Positions 8,885 through 17,230 of a stretch of 33,158 nt of DNA are shown here, piece by piece. Source of the DNA: an uncultured Bacilli bacterium (GTDB lineage: Bacteria > Bacillota_I > Bacilli_A > RF39 > UBA660). Numbering within the stretch: position 1 is the stretch's first letter; every line of letters begins with the position of its first letter. Location of the stretch: the NCBI GenBank assembly GCA_910584085.1, contig CAJTZY010000001.1, positions 1 through 33,158 of the forward strand, read 5' to 3'. The notes under the pieces are model-generated. The model made no database searches, was not told the DNA's origin, and saw only the letters and a program-made list of their open reading frames with translations. Both the position numbers and the translations under genes were made by a program.

Positions 8885-9629
8885 CAATACCTCCTATAAG
8901 TTTAAAAAAAGCATCCCTTAAATTTGTAGTATTAGTATTCTTCTTTATTTCAGAAGGAGTTCCTTCTTCTATTATAACTCCCTTATTAATCATAATAACT
9001 CTATCACATATATTTTCTGCTTCTTCCATATAGTGAGTAGAGTATAAAATAGTTTTTCCATCTTTTTTTTCACGTTTTATAAAATCTAAGATAATTTGAC
9101 TAGATATAATATCAAGGCCGCTAGTTGCTTCATCTAAAATATAATATTTAGGATTATGTACTAGGCATCTAGCTATATTTACCTTTTGTGTCTGCCCGGT
9201 TGATAATTTTTCAATTTTATTATATAGAAAGTCATCCATATTTAAAATTGTAGATATTTCTTTAATTCTATCATTTCTTTTTTCTTTTGAAACATCATAT
9301 AACTCACAACACATTTCTAATAATTCATAGGCAGATAGCGAATTATAAATTTTTGTATTTCCAGATAGATAAGCAAGATTTTTCTTAATTTCAATTTCAT
9401 GTTTATCAAAACTAAGATCATCAAATTCAATGGTCCCATCGGTTGGATTTAATATACCAGCTATCATTCTAAGTAAAGTTGTTTTACCAGCTCCATTAGG
9501 ACCTAAAATTCCAACAATCTCACCATCTTTAGCAGTAAATGAAATCTTGTTATCTGCATAAAACTCCTCCTTCTCTTTTTTGGAATTATATCTTATAAAT
9601 TTTTTTGTAATATTATTTACCTTTAACAT
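8871..9629 (-). CDS. ABC transporter ATP-binding protein, NatA-like
   Basis: ATPase that powers the adjoining NatB-like permease. The Walker A GPNGAGKTT (near residue 44), the ABC signature LSTGQTQKV, the Walker B YILDEATSGLD and the H-loop STHYMEEAE are all intact. Length 252 residues is normal. The start ATG 9629 has AAGGAGGATATT in front. It is first gene of a two-gene minus-strand operon, and a TATAAT -10 element is readable on the minus strand at 9668-9673. Confidence 0.92.
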   Translation of the reverse strand: MLKVNNITKKFIRYNSKKEKEEFYADNKISFTAKDGEIVGILGPNGAGKTTLLRMIAGILNPTDGTIEFDDLSFDKHEIEIKKNLAYLSGNTKIYNSLSAYELLEMCCELYDVSKEKRNDRIKEISTILNMDDFLYNKIEKLSTGQTQKVNIARCLVHNPKYYILDEATSGLDIISSQIILDFIKREKKDGKTILYSTHYMEEAENICDRVIMINKGVIIEEGTPSEIKKNTNTTNLRDAFFKLIGGIDDEK

Positions 9630-9778
9630 AATATCCTCCTTACATAAAAATATAATTAAGCACTAATATTATACAATAAATAAAATGTATAGTATATAGT
9701 TTTAACATTTTATATCATATTTTGGAATATATCTTGTAAAACTATTACTTTTGTGTTATATTTAATTTGGGTGATGGT

Positions 9779-10105
9779 ATGACTAGAAAAGAACAAGCAG
9801 TAGATTTAATGAAAAAGGTAATGAATGGAGACAGTTACTTAACTTATAAAGAAATTGCTAAATTAACTGGATACCATGAAAAATACTTATTAAAATTAAA
9901 AAAAGAATTAGAGAGTGGAACTATTAGTATGGTACATGGTAATACCGATAGAAAACCAGTAAATACAATTACAGAGGAAGAGAAAGCATATATAATAAGT
10001 TTATATAAAAGAAGTAACGCTTCTATAAGAAAGTTTTGCAAATTTTATGGAAAAAGAAGTTACTCATGTATATGGCATGTTTTAAAGGAAGCAGGTTTAA
10101 TTTAG
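9779..10105 (+). CDS. helix-turn-helix protein resembling an IS transposase N-terminus
   Basis: A basic protein of about 108 residues. Its central part reads LTYKEIAKLTGYHEKYLLKL, then MVHGNTDRKP. This is the HTH-plus-linker pattern of ISNCY/IS1202-type transposase N-termini (helix-turn-helix, then a 'HGN.GR.P' turn). No catalytic DDE domain follows, so it is either a truncated transposase or a domesticated DNA-binding protein. A TTG at 9767 is in frame, but GGGTGAT at 9769-9775 places the start at ATG 9779. It is a single gene with its own terminator. Confidence 0.65.
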   Translation: MTRKEQAVDLMKKVMNGDSYLTYKEIAKLTGYHEKYLLKLKKELESGTISMVHGNTDRKPVNTITEEEKAYIISLYKRSNASIRKFCKFYGKRSYSCIWHVLKEAGLI

Positions 10106-10113
10106 GTTAGAGT

Positions 10114-10138
10114 AAAGGTGTTAAAAACATCTTTTTTT
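10114..10138 (+). terminator. Rho-independent terminator
   Basis: aaaggtgtt / aacatcttt stem (one G.U pair) with a 3-nt loop, running into seven T residues. Confidence 0.7.
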
Positions 10139-10304
10139 CATCTTTTTCATCATATTTTGTAAACTTAAAAAATATATTAAAAAATGGGATGAAACTATAG
10201 AAAAATGTGATATAATGTTAATATTCTGCTTTAAAAGAGTTTACAAATTAAACCTTTTAAGGAAATTATGTAGTACCAAATATAATTTATAAAAGGAGAA
10301 GAAA

Positions 10305-10745
10305 ATGAAAGAATTAGGACTTTTAATGGATTTAGATGGTAATGTGTATTATTTTGGTGAATGGAAAGAAAATTGTAAAGATAAAGGACATACTATAAGT
10401 TTTGAATCTGATGTTGTAAACTTAGATGAATTTAAAAAATTAAATTTAAACTATGATAAAAGTAAGGAAATTGTTGTTCAATCACAAGAAGAGTATATAA
10501 AAAAAGGAATATTAATGATATTTAATATAACTAAAAATATAGAAAGCGGATTATCATTTTTAATGACAGTTCCTTCTAAATTAAGTTGTATGCAAAAAGA
10601 AAGATTAACAGAATTATATCCTGTATTATCTAATTTTTCTGATCAATATATATATGATTTAGATGATGATTGCGATAAATATTCCTCGCTAGATGATTAT
10701 TTTGAAAAAAATGATGTAAAGAGGGCTAAAGTAAAATTAATATAA
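10305..10745 (+). CDS. hypothetical acidic protein
   Basis: A 146-residue soluble, acidic protein with no recognised family. It starts MKELGLLMDLDGNVYYF and ends in an Asp-rich segment (DLDDDCDKYSS). An AAAGGAGAAG RBS is well placed before ATG 10305. A TATAAT-like -10 with an extended TG motif is at 10211-10216. It may be part of the local accessory gene pool; the function is unknown. Confidence 0.6.
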   Translation: MKELGLLMDLDGNVYYFGEWKENCKDKGHTISFESDVVNLDEFKKLNLNYDKSKEIVVQSQEEYIKKGILMIFNITKNIESGLSFLMTVPSKLSCMQKERLTELYPVLSNFSDQYIYDLDDDCDKYSSLDDYFEKNDVKRAKVKLI

Positions 10746-10921
10746 TAGATTATTAACAGTAAAAAAGGATATTAGTAACCTAACCTGTTTTATAATAGGC
10801 AGGATACATTTTATAACTTATAAAAACAATTTTTATGAAAAAAATTTGTGCATTATTTCCTTATAATATATTTTCTTTTAAAATAAAAGACTATTGAATC
10901 TATCAATAGCCTAAGGGGATT
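10746..10921. other. intergenic region with convergent terminators
   Basis: Contains a minus-strand terminator (ctattga / tcaatag, 10891-10909, followed on the minus strand by a T-rich stretch) that would end the importer operon. A + strand hairpin (about 10913-10937, ending in T5) serves genes coming from the left. No gene seen. Confidence 0.55.
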
Positions 10922-11105
10922 TCATTGAATATCCCTTTTTATTATTTTCTTTTCTAAAAAACTAACCAAATAATACATTATACTAGCAACTATACAGAGA
11001 ATAAATATTCCGCTTATAACTAAACTTAAATTAAATACCTGTGAACCATATAAAATTAAATAACCAATTCCCTTTTTAGAAACCAGAAATTCTCCCATAA
11101 TAACG
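10922..11105 (-). pseudogene. C-terminal fragment of the ABC importer permease, cut off by the mobile element
   Basis: Read on the minus strand from 11105 this gives VIMGEFLVSKKGIGYLI and then a last membrane helix, ending FLEKKIIKRDIQ at a TGA (10922-10924). This is the conserved C-terminus of SsuC/TauC/ThiX-type permeases. It has no start of its own. Joined to the 5' part at 24165-24776 through GG, it restores MSLIGVIMGEF, an uninterrupted permease of about 265 codons. It is therefore the 3' half of the gene disrupted by the element. Confidence 0.88.
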
Positions 11106-11130
11106 CCGACCTAAGACATATAGGGAGAAC
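11090..11130. other. attL junction
   Basis: Host sequence ends at 11105, the crossover CC is 11106-11107, and element sequence begins at 11108 with gac followed by CTAAGACATAT (11111-11121), one arm of the reconstructed attP dyad. Confidence 0.8.
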
Positions 11131-11182
11131 TTATAAATAAAGGCTTTTTTGTTTAAGAACTTGCATGTATTGGAGGAATTAG

Positions 11183-11803
11183 ATGGGAAAAGCTAACTGT
11201 CCGTTTTGTAATAGTCAGAATACATTTAATATTGCCTATGGTTATTTAGGTAAAAAGAAAACGAAAAAGAATTATATTTATCAGGAAGATATTGGATTAA
11301 ATGAATCTTATCGTAAGGGATTTTTAAAGTATGACTTTGATGGTGAAAGATTAATAAGTCATTTACCTAATCGTTATTGTAAGAGCTGTAAGAATACTTT
11401 TCAGTCAAGAAAAGTTATGTACACAGTTGATATATCAATCATTAACTTTATCATTTGTATTAACAATAACTATTATAGATACATCCTTGATTTTAGTGAT
11501 AAAGAAAATCCTAAATATTCTTTAAGAATTAATTGGGTATCTATTAAAGATAATGAATCTCTTACAATTGATAACAAAAATAAAATTCTTTCTAGTTTTA
11601 AGAACTACAAGCCTAATATATGGAATGGTCATTATGGTAAAAACTATGATTATGATGAATACTATTGGATATTAAAATGTACTTATTACAACGGAGTTGA
11701 TTATGTAAAAAGTGGTAATGATAAAGTACCTGACAATTGGAGGTATTTCATAAAACCATTTAAAGAAATATTTGCGAGTAATATCTTTGATTTAAAGTCC
11801 TAA
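11183..11803 (+). CDS. zinc-ribbon-containing hypothetical protein
   Basis: A 206-residue protein. The N-terminus holds CPFC (residues 6-9) and CKSC (about 66-69), two Cys knuckles that would form a zinc ribbon. The rest is a Tyr/Asn-rich soluble domain without a recognised motif. It is the first gene inside the element, about 75 bases from attL, with a tggaggaatt RBS. Its stop codon lies within the stem of its own terminator. The function is unknown; a nucleic-acid- or protein-binding role is possible. Confidence 0.65.
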   Translation: MGKANCPFCNSQNTFNIAYGYLGKKKTKKNYIYQEDIGLNESYRKGFLKYDFDGERLISHLPNRYCKSCKNTFQSRKVMYTVDISIINFIICINNNYYRYILDFSDKENPKYSLRINWVSIKDNESLTIDNKNKILSSFKNYKPNIWNGHYGKNYDYDEYYWILKCTYYNGVDYVKSGNDKVPDNWRYFIKPFKEIFASNIFDLKS

Positions 11804-11820
11804 GAAATTAGGATTTTTTT
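11798..11820 (+). terminator. Rho-independent terminator overlapping the stop codon
   Basis: tcctaa (11798-11803) / ttagga (11808-11813), GAAA loop, seven T residues. Confidence 0.8.
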
Positions 11821-11852
11821 CATGTATAAAAATAAAGGAAAGGGTGATTATA

Positions 11853-12635
11853 ATGGCTGTATTTAAAGTTGAAAAAACGAAAAATTTTACAATTATGAGT
11901 AATCACCATCTACAAAATAAAAATCTAAGTTTAAAAGCTAAAGGTCTTCTTTCTTATATGTTATCTTTGCCTATGGATTGGGACTATTCACTTGCAGGAC
12001 TTGTTGCTAACTCTAAAGAAAGTAAAACATCAATTAGAAATACACTAAATGAATTAAAAGAAAATCATTATCTATCTGTAACTAAGCTATATCCTAATCA
12101 AACTGAAAGTAAAAAGATTGAATATATTTATAATATCTATGAAGAATCTCATTTAGAACCATCTGTGCAAAAGCAAGATACCGAAAACCAATACCTTGAT
12201 TTTCAATATATTGAAAATGATACACAACTAAATACTAATAAACAAAGTATTAAAGAACAAACAGATAAAGTAGATAAAACCCAAAATAGAATTTTTGAAG
12301 ATAATCATAATTTTTTAACTATTGATTTAATAGATAGAAAATATATTACTGCATATGATACTGATATTTATAATTATGACAAGCTATTTGAAAGCCTATT
12401 AAATGAGTACGAAACAAGGGATTTGTTGATGATTTTGCATTATATAATACCAAGAGTACTAGATCATGATTTCATTGATGAAAATGGTGAAAAAATAGCA
12501 AATAAGTTTGGATATCTAAAGAATTCTATTCTAAATAATATAGATAGACTAAAAAATAATGAACTTGAATGGGATGAAGAATTAGGATGGTTTAAAGATG
12601 TTGAAGAAGATTTAGAAGAAGAAATAGAAATTTAA
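11853..12635 (+). CDS. helix-turn-helix replication-type protein (DUF6017-like)
   Basis: The N-terminal segment FKVEKTKNFTIMSNHHLQNK, then LSLKAKGLLSYMLSLP and a winged HTH, is the pattern of Rep-like HTH proteins. These are common on Bacillota plasmids and integrative elements. The C-terminal block, with LLNEYETRD, then FGYLKNSILNNI, resembles DUF6017. The likely role is initiation or control of element replication after excision, which is an inference. A GTG at 11844 is in frame, but AGGGTGAT at 11841-11848 places the start at ATG 11853, giving 260 residues. The end is highly acidic (EEDLEEEIEI). Confidence 0.78.
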   Translation: MAVFKVEKTKNFTIMSNHHLQNKNLSLKAKGLLSYMLSLPMDWDYSLAGLVANSKESKTSIRNTLNELKENHYLSVTKLYPNQTESKKIEYIYNIYEESHLEPSVQKQDTENQYLDFQYIENDTQLNTNKQSIKEQTDKVDKTQNRIFEDNHNFLTIDLIDRKYITAYDTDIYNYDKLFESLLNEYETRDLLMILHYIIPRVLDHDFIDENGEKIANKFGYLKNSILNNIDRLKNNELEWDEELGWFKDVEEDLEEEIEI

Positions 12636-12695
12636 GAAATCGTATTCAAATGTAAGGTTAAAAATGATATAATTTAAGCAGTTAGAGGTGATTTT

Positions 12696-13187
12696 ATGTC
12701 AAAACATGAATTAGAACTTGTAGAGTTAACTAATATGTGTATGATTCAAGATTTATCTACAAATAGAGTTTTAGTACAAATAAGAGATAAAAATGATTGG
12801 GATGGTATCTCCTTTCCTGGTGGACATGTTGAACTTGGGGAATCAGTTGTACAATCAGTTATAAGAGAAGTGCAAGAAGAAACCGGATTAATAGTTGATA
12901 ATTTAAAACCTTGTGGGTTAAAAGATTGGTATGATTTCAAAAAGCAAAAAAGATATATTGTATTTTTCTATAAAACTTCAACTTATTCTGGGAAAATAAT
13001 ACCTAGTTCTCATGAAGGACAAAATAAATGGATGACAATAGAAGAAATTGTAAATAGTAATTTGATTGCAAGTGATTTTTTAGAAATGTTGAATATATTT
13101 ACGGGTGAAGATAATCATACTGAATTTTACTATGAAGATAATCAAGACCCTGATGAAAAGAAAAGATGGTTAAAAAGATTTTACTAA
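12696..13187 (+). CDS. Nudix hydrolase (MutT family)
   Basis: Hydrolyses a nucleoside diphosphate linked to another group, typically a damaged or signalling nucleotide. The complete Nudix box is at residues 43-65: G43, E49, R57-E58, E61-E62, G64. The preceding SFPGGHVE is typical of 8-oxo-dGTP-diphosphatase-like members (Streptococcus-type MutT/YtkD relatives). Length is 163 residues. A TATAAT -10 at 12668-12673 and an agaggtgatt RBS give it its own promoter. It lies among other base-repair-type genes in the element, which suggests nucleotide-pool cleaning; the actual substrate cannot be read. Confidence 0.88.
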   Translation: MSKHELELVELTNMCMIQDLSTNRVLVQIRDKNDWDGISFPGGHVELGESVVQSVIREVQEETGLIVDNLKPCGLKDWYDFKKQKRYIVFFYKTSTYSGKIIPSSHEGQNKWMTIEEIVNSNLIASDFLEMLNIFTGEDNHTEFYYEDNQDPDEKKRWLKRFY

Positions 13188-13217
13188 AAAACATCAGTAT
13201 AGAAAGGAAGATAATGT

Positions 13218-13877
13218 ATGGATCAAATTATTCCAAGTTTTAAAAAAACTATATTTGATGGTTCAAAAGATTCAATAATGGATTTAACTGAATTAGGAAT
13301 TGATAGTTTATTAGATGATGGGATTTTAAAAGATGTTCCAATTGTTGGTTTATTAGTTGGAGTTAAGAATACTGCACAAAATATTCATGATAGAAATTTA
13401 TTAAGACAGACCCTAAAATTTATTCAAGAATTTAATAGTGGAACAATTAATGAAGAAAAGCTTATTAAGTATAAAGAAAAAATAAATAGTGATAATCGTA
13501 AAGCTGAAGAAGAGTTAGGAAGAGTCTTAATTATACTAAATAATAATATTGAACTTGAGAAATCTAAAATGATTGCTAATTTATATAGAAATTATATAAA
13601 CGAAGTAATTAATTGGGATGAATTCTGTGAATTTTCAGAAATTGTTAGAATGCTATTTATTAGTGATTTATTGTGTTTAAGAAAAATATATACAGGTCAA
13701 ATGAAAGATACATCTGGAACTTCACTTTATCCTATTGACAGATTAGCATCATTAGGTTTAGTTAATACTTCGATGAAAGCAATTTTTATAAGTAATAACT
13801 CAAATTCTCGTACAGATAAATATGTTAATCTAACTTCAATAGGTGGAAAATTTTATCAAACTATAAATAGAAATTAG
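13218..13877 (+). CDS. hypothetical protein with DG[I]LKD[V]P segment
   Basis: A 219-residue protein. The N-terminal region contains LLDDGILKDVPIVGLLVG and then DRNLLRQTLKFIQEF. From memory, this pattern recurs in a widespread family of uncharacterised proteins on phages and genomic islands. The C-terminus (LASLGLVN, then VNLTSIGGKFYQTI) resembles the last part of a winged-helix or helical regulator domain. A short hydrophobic stretch (IVGLLVG) is too brief to be a clear membrane helix. It has a good RBS (aaaggaagataatg). The function is unknown. Confidence 0.65.
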   Translation: MDQIIPSFKKTIFDGSKDSIMDLTELGIDSLLDDGILKDVPIVGLLVGVKNTAQNIHDRNLLRQTLKFIQEFNSGTINEEKLIKYKEKINSDNRKAEEELGRVLIILNNNIELEKSKMIANLYRNYINEVINWDEFCEFSEIVRMLFISDLLCLRKIYTGQMKDTSGTSLYPIDRLASLGLVNTSMKAIFISNNSNSRTDKYVNLTSIGGKFYQTINRN

Positions 13878-14015
13878 GAATTGATTGTAAGTTTAATAGA
13901 AAAACTACTAGAACTGAAGTTAATAAATCATTGATATAACAAAAAAAGAATATGTAATAGATATTGCTCAGTTAATAGATTAAAAGTTTTTTTAATAATT
14001 TTAAGGAGAGGAAAT

Positions 14016-14780
14016 ATGGCAGTTTGTGAAAAAAAGATTGATAGATTGGTACAAAAAATGCATGAATATTATAGTAATAAAGACTCTAATACTTTAGCAA
14101 CTGTTGATTTTCCAAATGAAATAGAATATAAAAGTAATGAATGGTTAATCTATATTTTTTATTCCTGTTTATTAGATTATGGTATGAGATCACAAAACTA
14201 TCATAATAATTTAATAAATACTTATCATATATATTCACAGATATTTAAACCAAAGTATGTTATAGAAAATTTCACTACGAATAAGGAAGAACTATTAGGT
14301 ATACTGAAGAATAATATTCATCCAAGATATCCTAATGTTGCAGTAGATAAGTGGCTAAATTTATCAATGGAATTATCTAAATATGATAACTTGTTAGGTA
14401 AAATTAAAGAATTTAATAATTTTAATGAACTTAATTTATTTGTTAGAAATATAAAAGGATATGGCCAAAAAACAGGAGGCTTATTACTTAGACTAATATA
14501 TGAATCTAATGTGTGTAATTTTAATGATAAATTAGGATATATTCCATTAGATAGACATGATATTGAAATTAGTTATTTAAATAATATTATTAACAATCAG
14601 AAATTAAACGATAATCAAATAGAAGAATTATCTAGTTCATATATAAAAAGTGGTGAAAAATTAGGAATAGATGCAAATTTGATAGATAAATATTTATGGA
14701 ATATAGGTAATGATTTTTGTAATAAAAAGAAATGTACTGATTGTCCATTATATGATGATTGTGAAACTAAGGTACAATAA
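14016..14780 (+). CDS. HhH-GPD DNA glycosylase with Fe-S loop (EndoIII/MutY superfamily-like)
   Basis: Base-excision repair type enzyme: removes a damaged or modified base and may nick the backbone. The helix-hairpin-helix IKGYGQKTGGL is at residues 146-156, with the Lys (K152) found in bifunctional lyases at this place. The catalytic Asp region is LDRHD, with D179. The C-terminal cysteines C235, C240, C243 and C249 (C-x4-C-x2-C-x5-C) resemble the [4Fe-4S] loop of EndoIII, though the first spacing is x6 in E. coli Nth. The N-terminal half is longer and unlike Nth. The start at ATG 14016 has AAGGAGAGG. A terminator follows. It is clearly a divergent member; the substrate is unknown. Confidence 0.75.
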   Translation: MAVCEKKIDRLVQKMHEYYSNKDSNTLATVDFPNEIEYKSNEWLIYIFYSCLLDYGMRSQNYHNNLINTYHIYSQIFKPKYVIENFTTNKEELLGILKNNIHPRYPNVAVDKWLNLSMELSKYDNLLGKIKEFNNFNELNLFVRNIKGYGQKTGGLLLRLIYESNVCNFNDKLGYIPLDRHDIEISYLNNIINNQKLNDNQIEELSSSYIKSGEKLGIDANLIDKYLWNIGNDFCNKKKCTDCPLYDDCETKVQ

Positions 14781-14819
14781 GTTATTCTAATTTATCGAAT
14801 AACTGAATTTAATTATTCT

Positions 14820-14847
14820 AACTGTTCGGAAATTCCAAACAGTTTTT
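14820..14847 (+). terminator. Rho-independent terminator
   Basis: aactgtt (14820-14826) / aacagtt (14838-14844) plus inner gga/tcc pairs and a T5 run. Two more palindromes without T runs flank it (14780-14804 and 14946-14970). Confidence 0.75.
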
Positions 14848-15010
14848 AAAATATAAGGTTTTAAAGATATTAAAACTGAAATATATGGAAACTCGATAAT
14901 ATATAACTTAAAATATATCTAAAAAGAAAAAATTAACAAAGATGCAACTACAGAGAAAATCTCGGTAGTTCAAAAAGAAATAAAAATTTTTAAAAATATT
15001 TAAGTTATGG

Positions 15011-15059
15011 TGTTCCTTTCTCCATACAAAAATGTTATAATTGTATGGAGAAAGGAACA
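15011..15059 (+). promoter_or_regulatory. AbiE promoter/operator: 19-bp perfect inverted repeat
   Basis: Bases 15011-15029 are the exact reverse complement of 15041-15059, with an 11-nt spacer. A perfect TATAAT -10 (15036-15041) lies between the arms and the RBS (agaaaggaac) is inside the right arm. AbiEi antitoxins are known to repress their own operon by binding inverted repeats. This site fits that role and could also form an mRNA hairpin hiding the RBS. Confidence 0.85.
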
Positions 15060-15066
15060 ATTGTTT

Positions 15067-15660
15067 ATGACAAAAGAAGAAATGATTTTAAAAATATTAA
15101 AAGAAAATAATGGAATTATTACAACTAAAGAAATAAAAGAGAATAATATTGCTAATGTCTATTTGACTAGACTTATAAAAAAAGGATATATAGATAGAGT
15201 AAAAAAAGGTTTGTATATTTCTAAAAATAGTTGGGGAGACGAATACTTTAATTTAATTTATGGTATAAATGCAATCTATTCTTATGAAACAGCACTTTAC
15301 TTTCTAGGATTATGTGAGTCAGTTCCCACAAGTTATAACTTAACTGTTCCTAGAGGTCATAAAAGTAGTTTAAATCATAACAATAAAGTCATTCTTCATT
15401 TTATAAAAAGAGAATATTTGGGAATAGGAAAAGTTAGTATTAAAAGTCCTCAAGGACAAATAATTACTTGTTATAACGCTGAAAGAACAATATGTGATTT
15501 ATTAAAAGATAAAAAAAATCAAGATATAGAAACACTTAAATATGCTATTAATGAATATTTAAAGAATAAAAACAATAGAGATTTACCTAAATTAATGGAA
15601 TATGCAAAAACATTTAATGTGGAAGAAGCTTTAAATAATTACTTGGAGGTATTAATGTGA
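15067..15660 (+). CDS. abiEi: AbiEi-family antitoxin / transcriptional autorepressor
   Basis: Antitoxin of a type IV toxin-antitoxin pair. The N-terminal winged HTH (MILKILKENNGIITTKEIK) is followed by the characteristic 'LIKKGYIDRVKKGLY' wing and YETALYFLGL. The C-terminal domain holds the AERTICDLLKDKK segment. Length is about 197 residues from ATG 15067. An upstream in-frame GTG (15007) lies before the promoter and cannot be the start. The gene overlaps abiEii by 4 bases. It is preceded by a perfect palindromic operator, consistent with autoregulation by the HTH domain. Confidence 0.92.
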   Translation: MTKEEMILKILKENNGIITTKEIKENNIANVYLTRLIKKGYIDRVKKGLYISKNSWGDEYFNLIYGINAIYSYETALYFLGLCESVPTSYNLTVPRGHKSSLNHNNKVILHFIKREYLGIGKVSIKSPQGQIITCYNAERTICDLLKDKKNQDIETLKYAINEYLKNKNNRDLPKLMEYAKTFNVEEALNNYLEVLM

Positions 15661-16511
15661 TAGATGCAGAAGATTTAAAAATTAGAGTAAAAGAAAAAGC
15701 TCATGTTAATCATTTAGAACCTCAAGATATAATGCAAATGTACTTCTTTGAAAGACTTTTATATAGAATATCTATAAGTAAATACAAATATAATTTTATT
15801 TTAAAAGGAGGACTTCTTCTAGCCGCAATATTTGGTGATGAAAGAAGAACTACTCAAGATATGGATACTATGATTAAGGGTCTTCCAATGGATATAAAAG
15901 AACTTACAAAAATAATAAATGAAATAGTAAATATTGATTGCGATGACGATATTAGATTTGAAGTGCTTTCGAGTAGAGATATTAGATTAGATGATATTTA
16001 TGGTGGATTACGAATTAAACTAATAGGCTACAAAGAACATTTACAAATACCATTATCTATTGATATTACAGTTGGAGATCCTATCACTCCTAGAGAACTA
16101 GAGTTTAAATATAAATGTATGTTTGATGATAACTATATTAGCATTATGGCCTTTAATCTAGAAACTATTATTGCTGAGAAATTTGAAACATTTATAACAG
16201 ATAATATTATGAATACTAGAAATAAGGATTTTTATGACTTATATATGATTTTAAATAATTACTATAATAGACTCAATAAAGAACAATTAAAGAAAGCTAT
16301 TAAAAATACTTTTGAAAGAAGAAATGTTGAATTTAATATTGATAAAATTAAATCTAATTTTGAGGCTATAAAGATGAGTGATAGATTAAAACATAATTTT
16401 GAAAATTTTAAATTAAAAAAAGAATATGCTAAAAGTATTTCATATGAAAATGTTATGGATAAAATAAATATCATTATAGAACTTCTTTCTAAGGAATTAG
16501 TAGAAGTATAG
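15657..16511 (+). CDS. abiEii: AbiEii-family nucleotidyltransferase toxin
   Basis: Toxin of the AbiE system, a polymerase-beta-like nucleotidyltransferase. The pattern FILKGGLLLA (near residue 47), then TTQDMDTM (near 64), and a later Asp-rich strand (SIDITVGD) matches the motif 'GG...(D)xD' of this class. The conserved ETIIAEKFETF and NKDFYDLYMI segments follow. Length 284 residues is normal. GTG 15657 overlaps the antitoxin stop (ATGTGATAG), so toxin synthesis is translationally coupled to the antitoxin. AbiE pairs give phage abortive infection and stabilise mobile DNA, which fits its place inside this element. Confidence 0.92.
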   Translation: MIDAEDLKIRVKEKAHVNHLEPQDIMQMYFFERLLYRISISKYKYNFILKGGLLLAAIFGDERRTTQDMDTMIKGLPMDIKELTKIINEIVNIDCDDDIRFEVLSSRDIRLDDIYGGLRIKLIGYKEHLQIPLSIDITVGDPITPRELEFKYKCMFDDNYISIMAFNLETIIAEKFETFITDNIMNTRNKDFYDLYMILNNYYNRLNKEQLKKAIKNTFERRNVEFNIDKIKSNFEAIKMSDRLKHNFENFKLKKEYAKSISYENVMDKINIIIELLSKELVEV

Positions 16512-16546
16512 TTTAAAGTTAGAAAGTAAATAAAGGAGAAAAAATC

Positions 16547-17230
16547 ATGACAATAAAAAACATTATTTTTGATATTGGAGGCGTTTTAGCAGATCCTAAA
16601 AGTGGCCATTGGTTTATTACACCTAATTTTTGGAACATCATAGATAAAAAATATATCGACAATAACGAATTGAAAAGTAGTTTAAAAAAATATTTGTATT
16701 TACAAACTCAAGAGCCGAAAACCGAATTAGAAGAACATGAAATGTTTTCTAATTATTATTACCAAGTTTTAAAAGAAATAAATTATCCATATATAACTAA
16801 AGATATAGCTAATAAAATTGCTGATGATTGTGTTTATAATGATGACAAATTTATTTTTTATGATGATGTTAAGGAAACCTTAGAAAGACTTTCAAAACAG
16901 TATAATTTATATATTATTTCTAATGGATGGCCATCTTCTTTTCGAGTATTAAAAAATAAAAATATTAATAATTATTTTAAAGGAATAACTATATCTTCAA
17001 TGTATTCTACAACAAAGGAAGAAAATTTATTTGATGTTTTTTTGGATGAATATAAGGATGTTAATCCAAAAGAATCGCTTTATATAGATGATAGAAGACA
17101 TATCTTAGAAAAAGCAAATGTATATGGGTTTAATCTTTTACTTATGGATAGAAAAGGTATTTATACGGAAAGTAAATTTAAGATAATAAATAGTATGGAT
17201 AATATTAAGGAGGTTTTAAAATGCGAATAG
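16547..17230 (+). CDS. HAD-superfamily hydrolase
   Basis: Phosphatase-type enzyme with the HAD signature FDIGGVLAD (nucleophile D9). Motif II falls in YIISNG (about residues 123-128), the motif III Lys in STTKEE, and motif IV in YIDDRRHILEKA. The helical cap region lies between residues 17 and about 95. Length is 227 residues. The RBS aaaggaga is 35 bases after abiEii, so it is probably in the same transcript. Its last codons overlap the next gene by 10 bases. Substrate not predictable; small phosphoesters such as nucleotides are common. Confidence 0.85.
   Translation: MTIKNIIFDIGGVLADPKSGHWFITPNFWNIIDKKYIDNNELKSSLKKYLYLQTQEPKTELEEHEMFSNYYYQVLKEINYPYITKDIANKIADDCVYNDDKFIFYDDVKETLERLSKQYNLYIISNGWPSSFRVLKNKNINNYFKGITISSMYSTTKEENLFDVFLDEYKDVNPKESLYIDDRRHILEKANVYGFNLLLMDRKGIYTESKFKIINSMDNIKEVLKCE

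Noticed and set aside
15007..15066. 20-residue N-terminal extension of AbiEi from GTG 15007
   Set aside because: It covers the palindromic operator and the -10 box, so it would lie upstream of the transcript.
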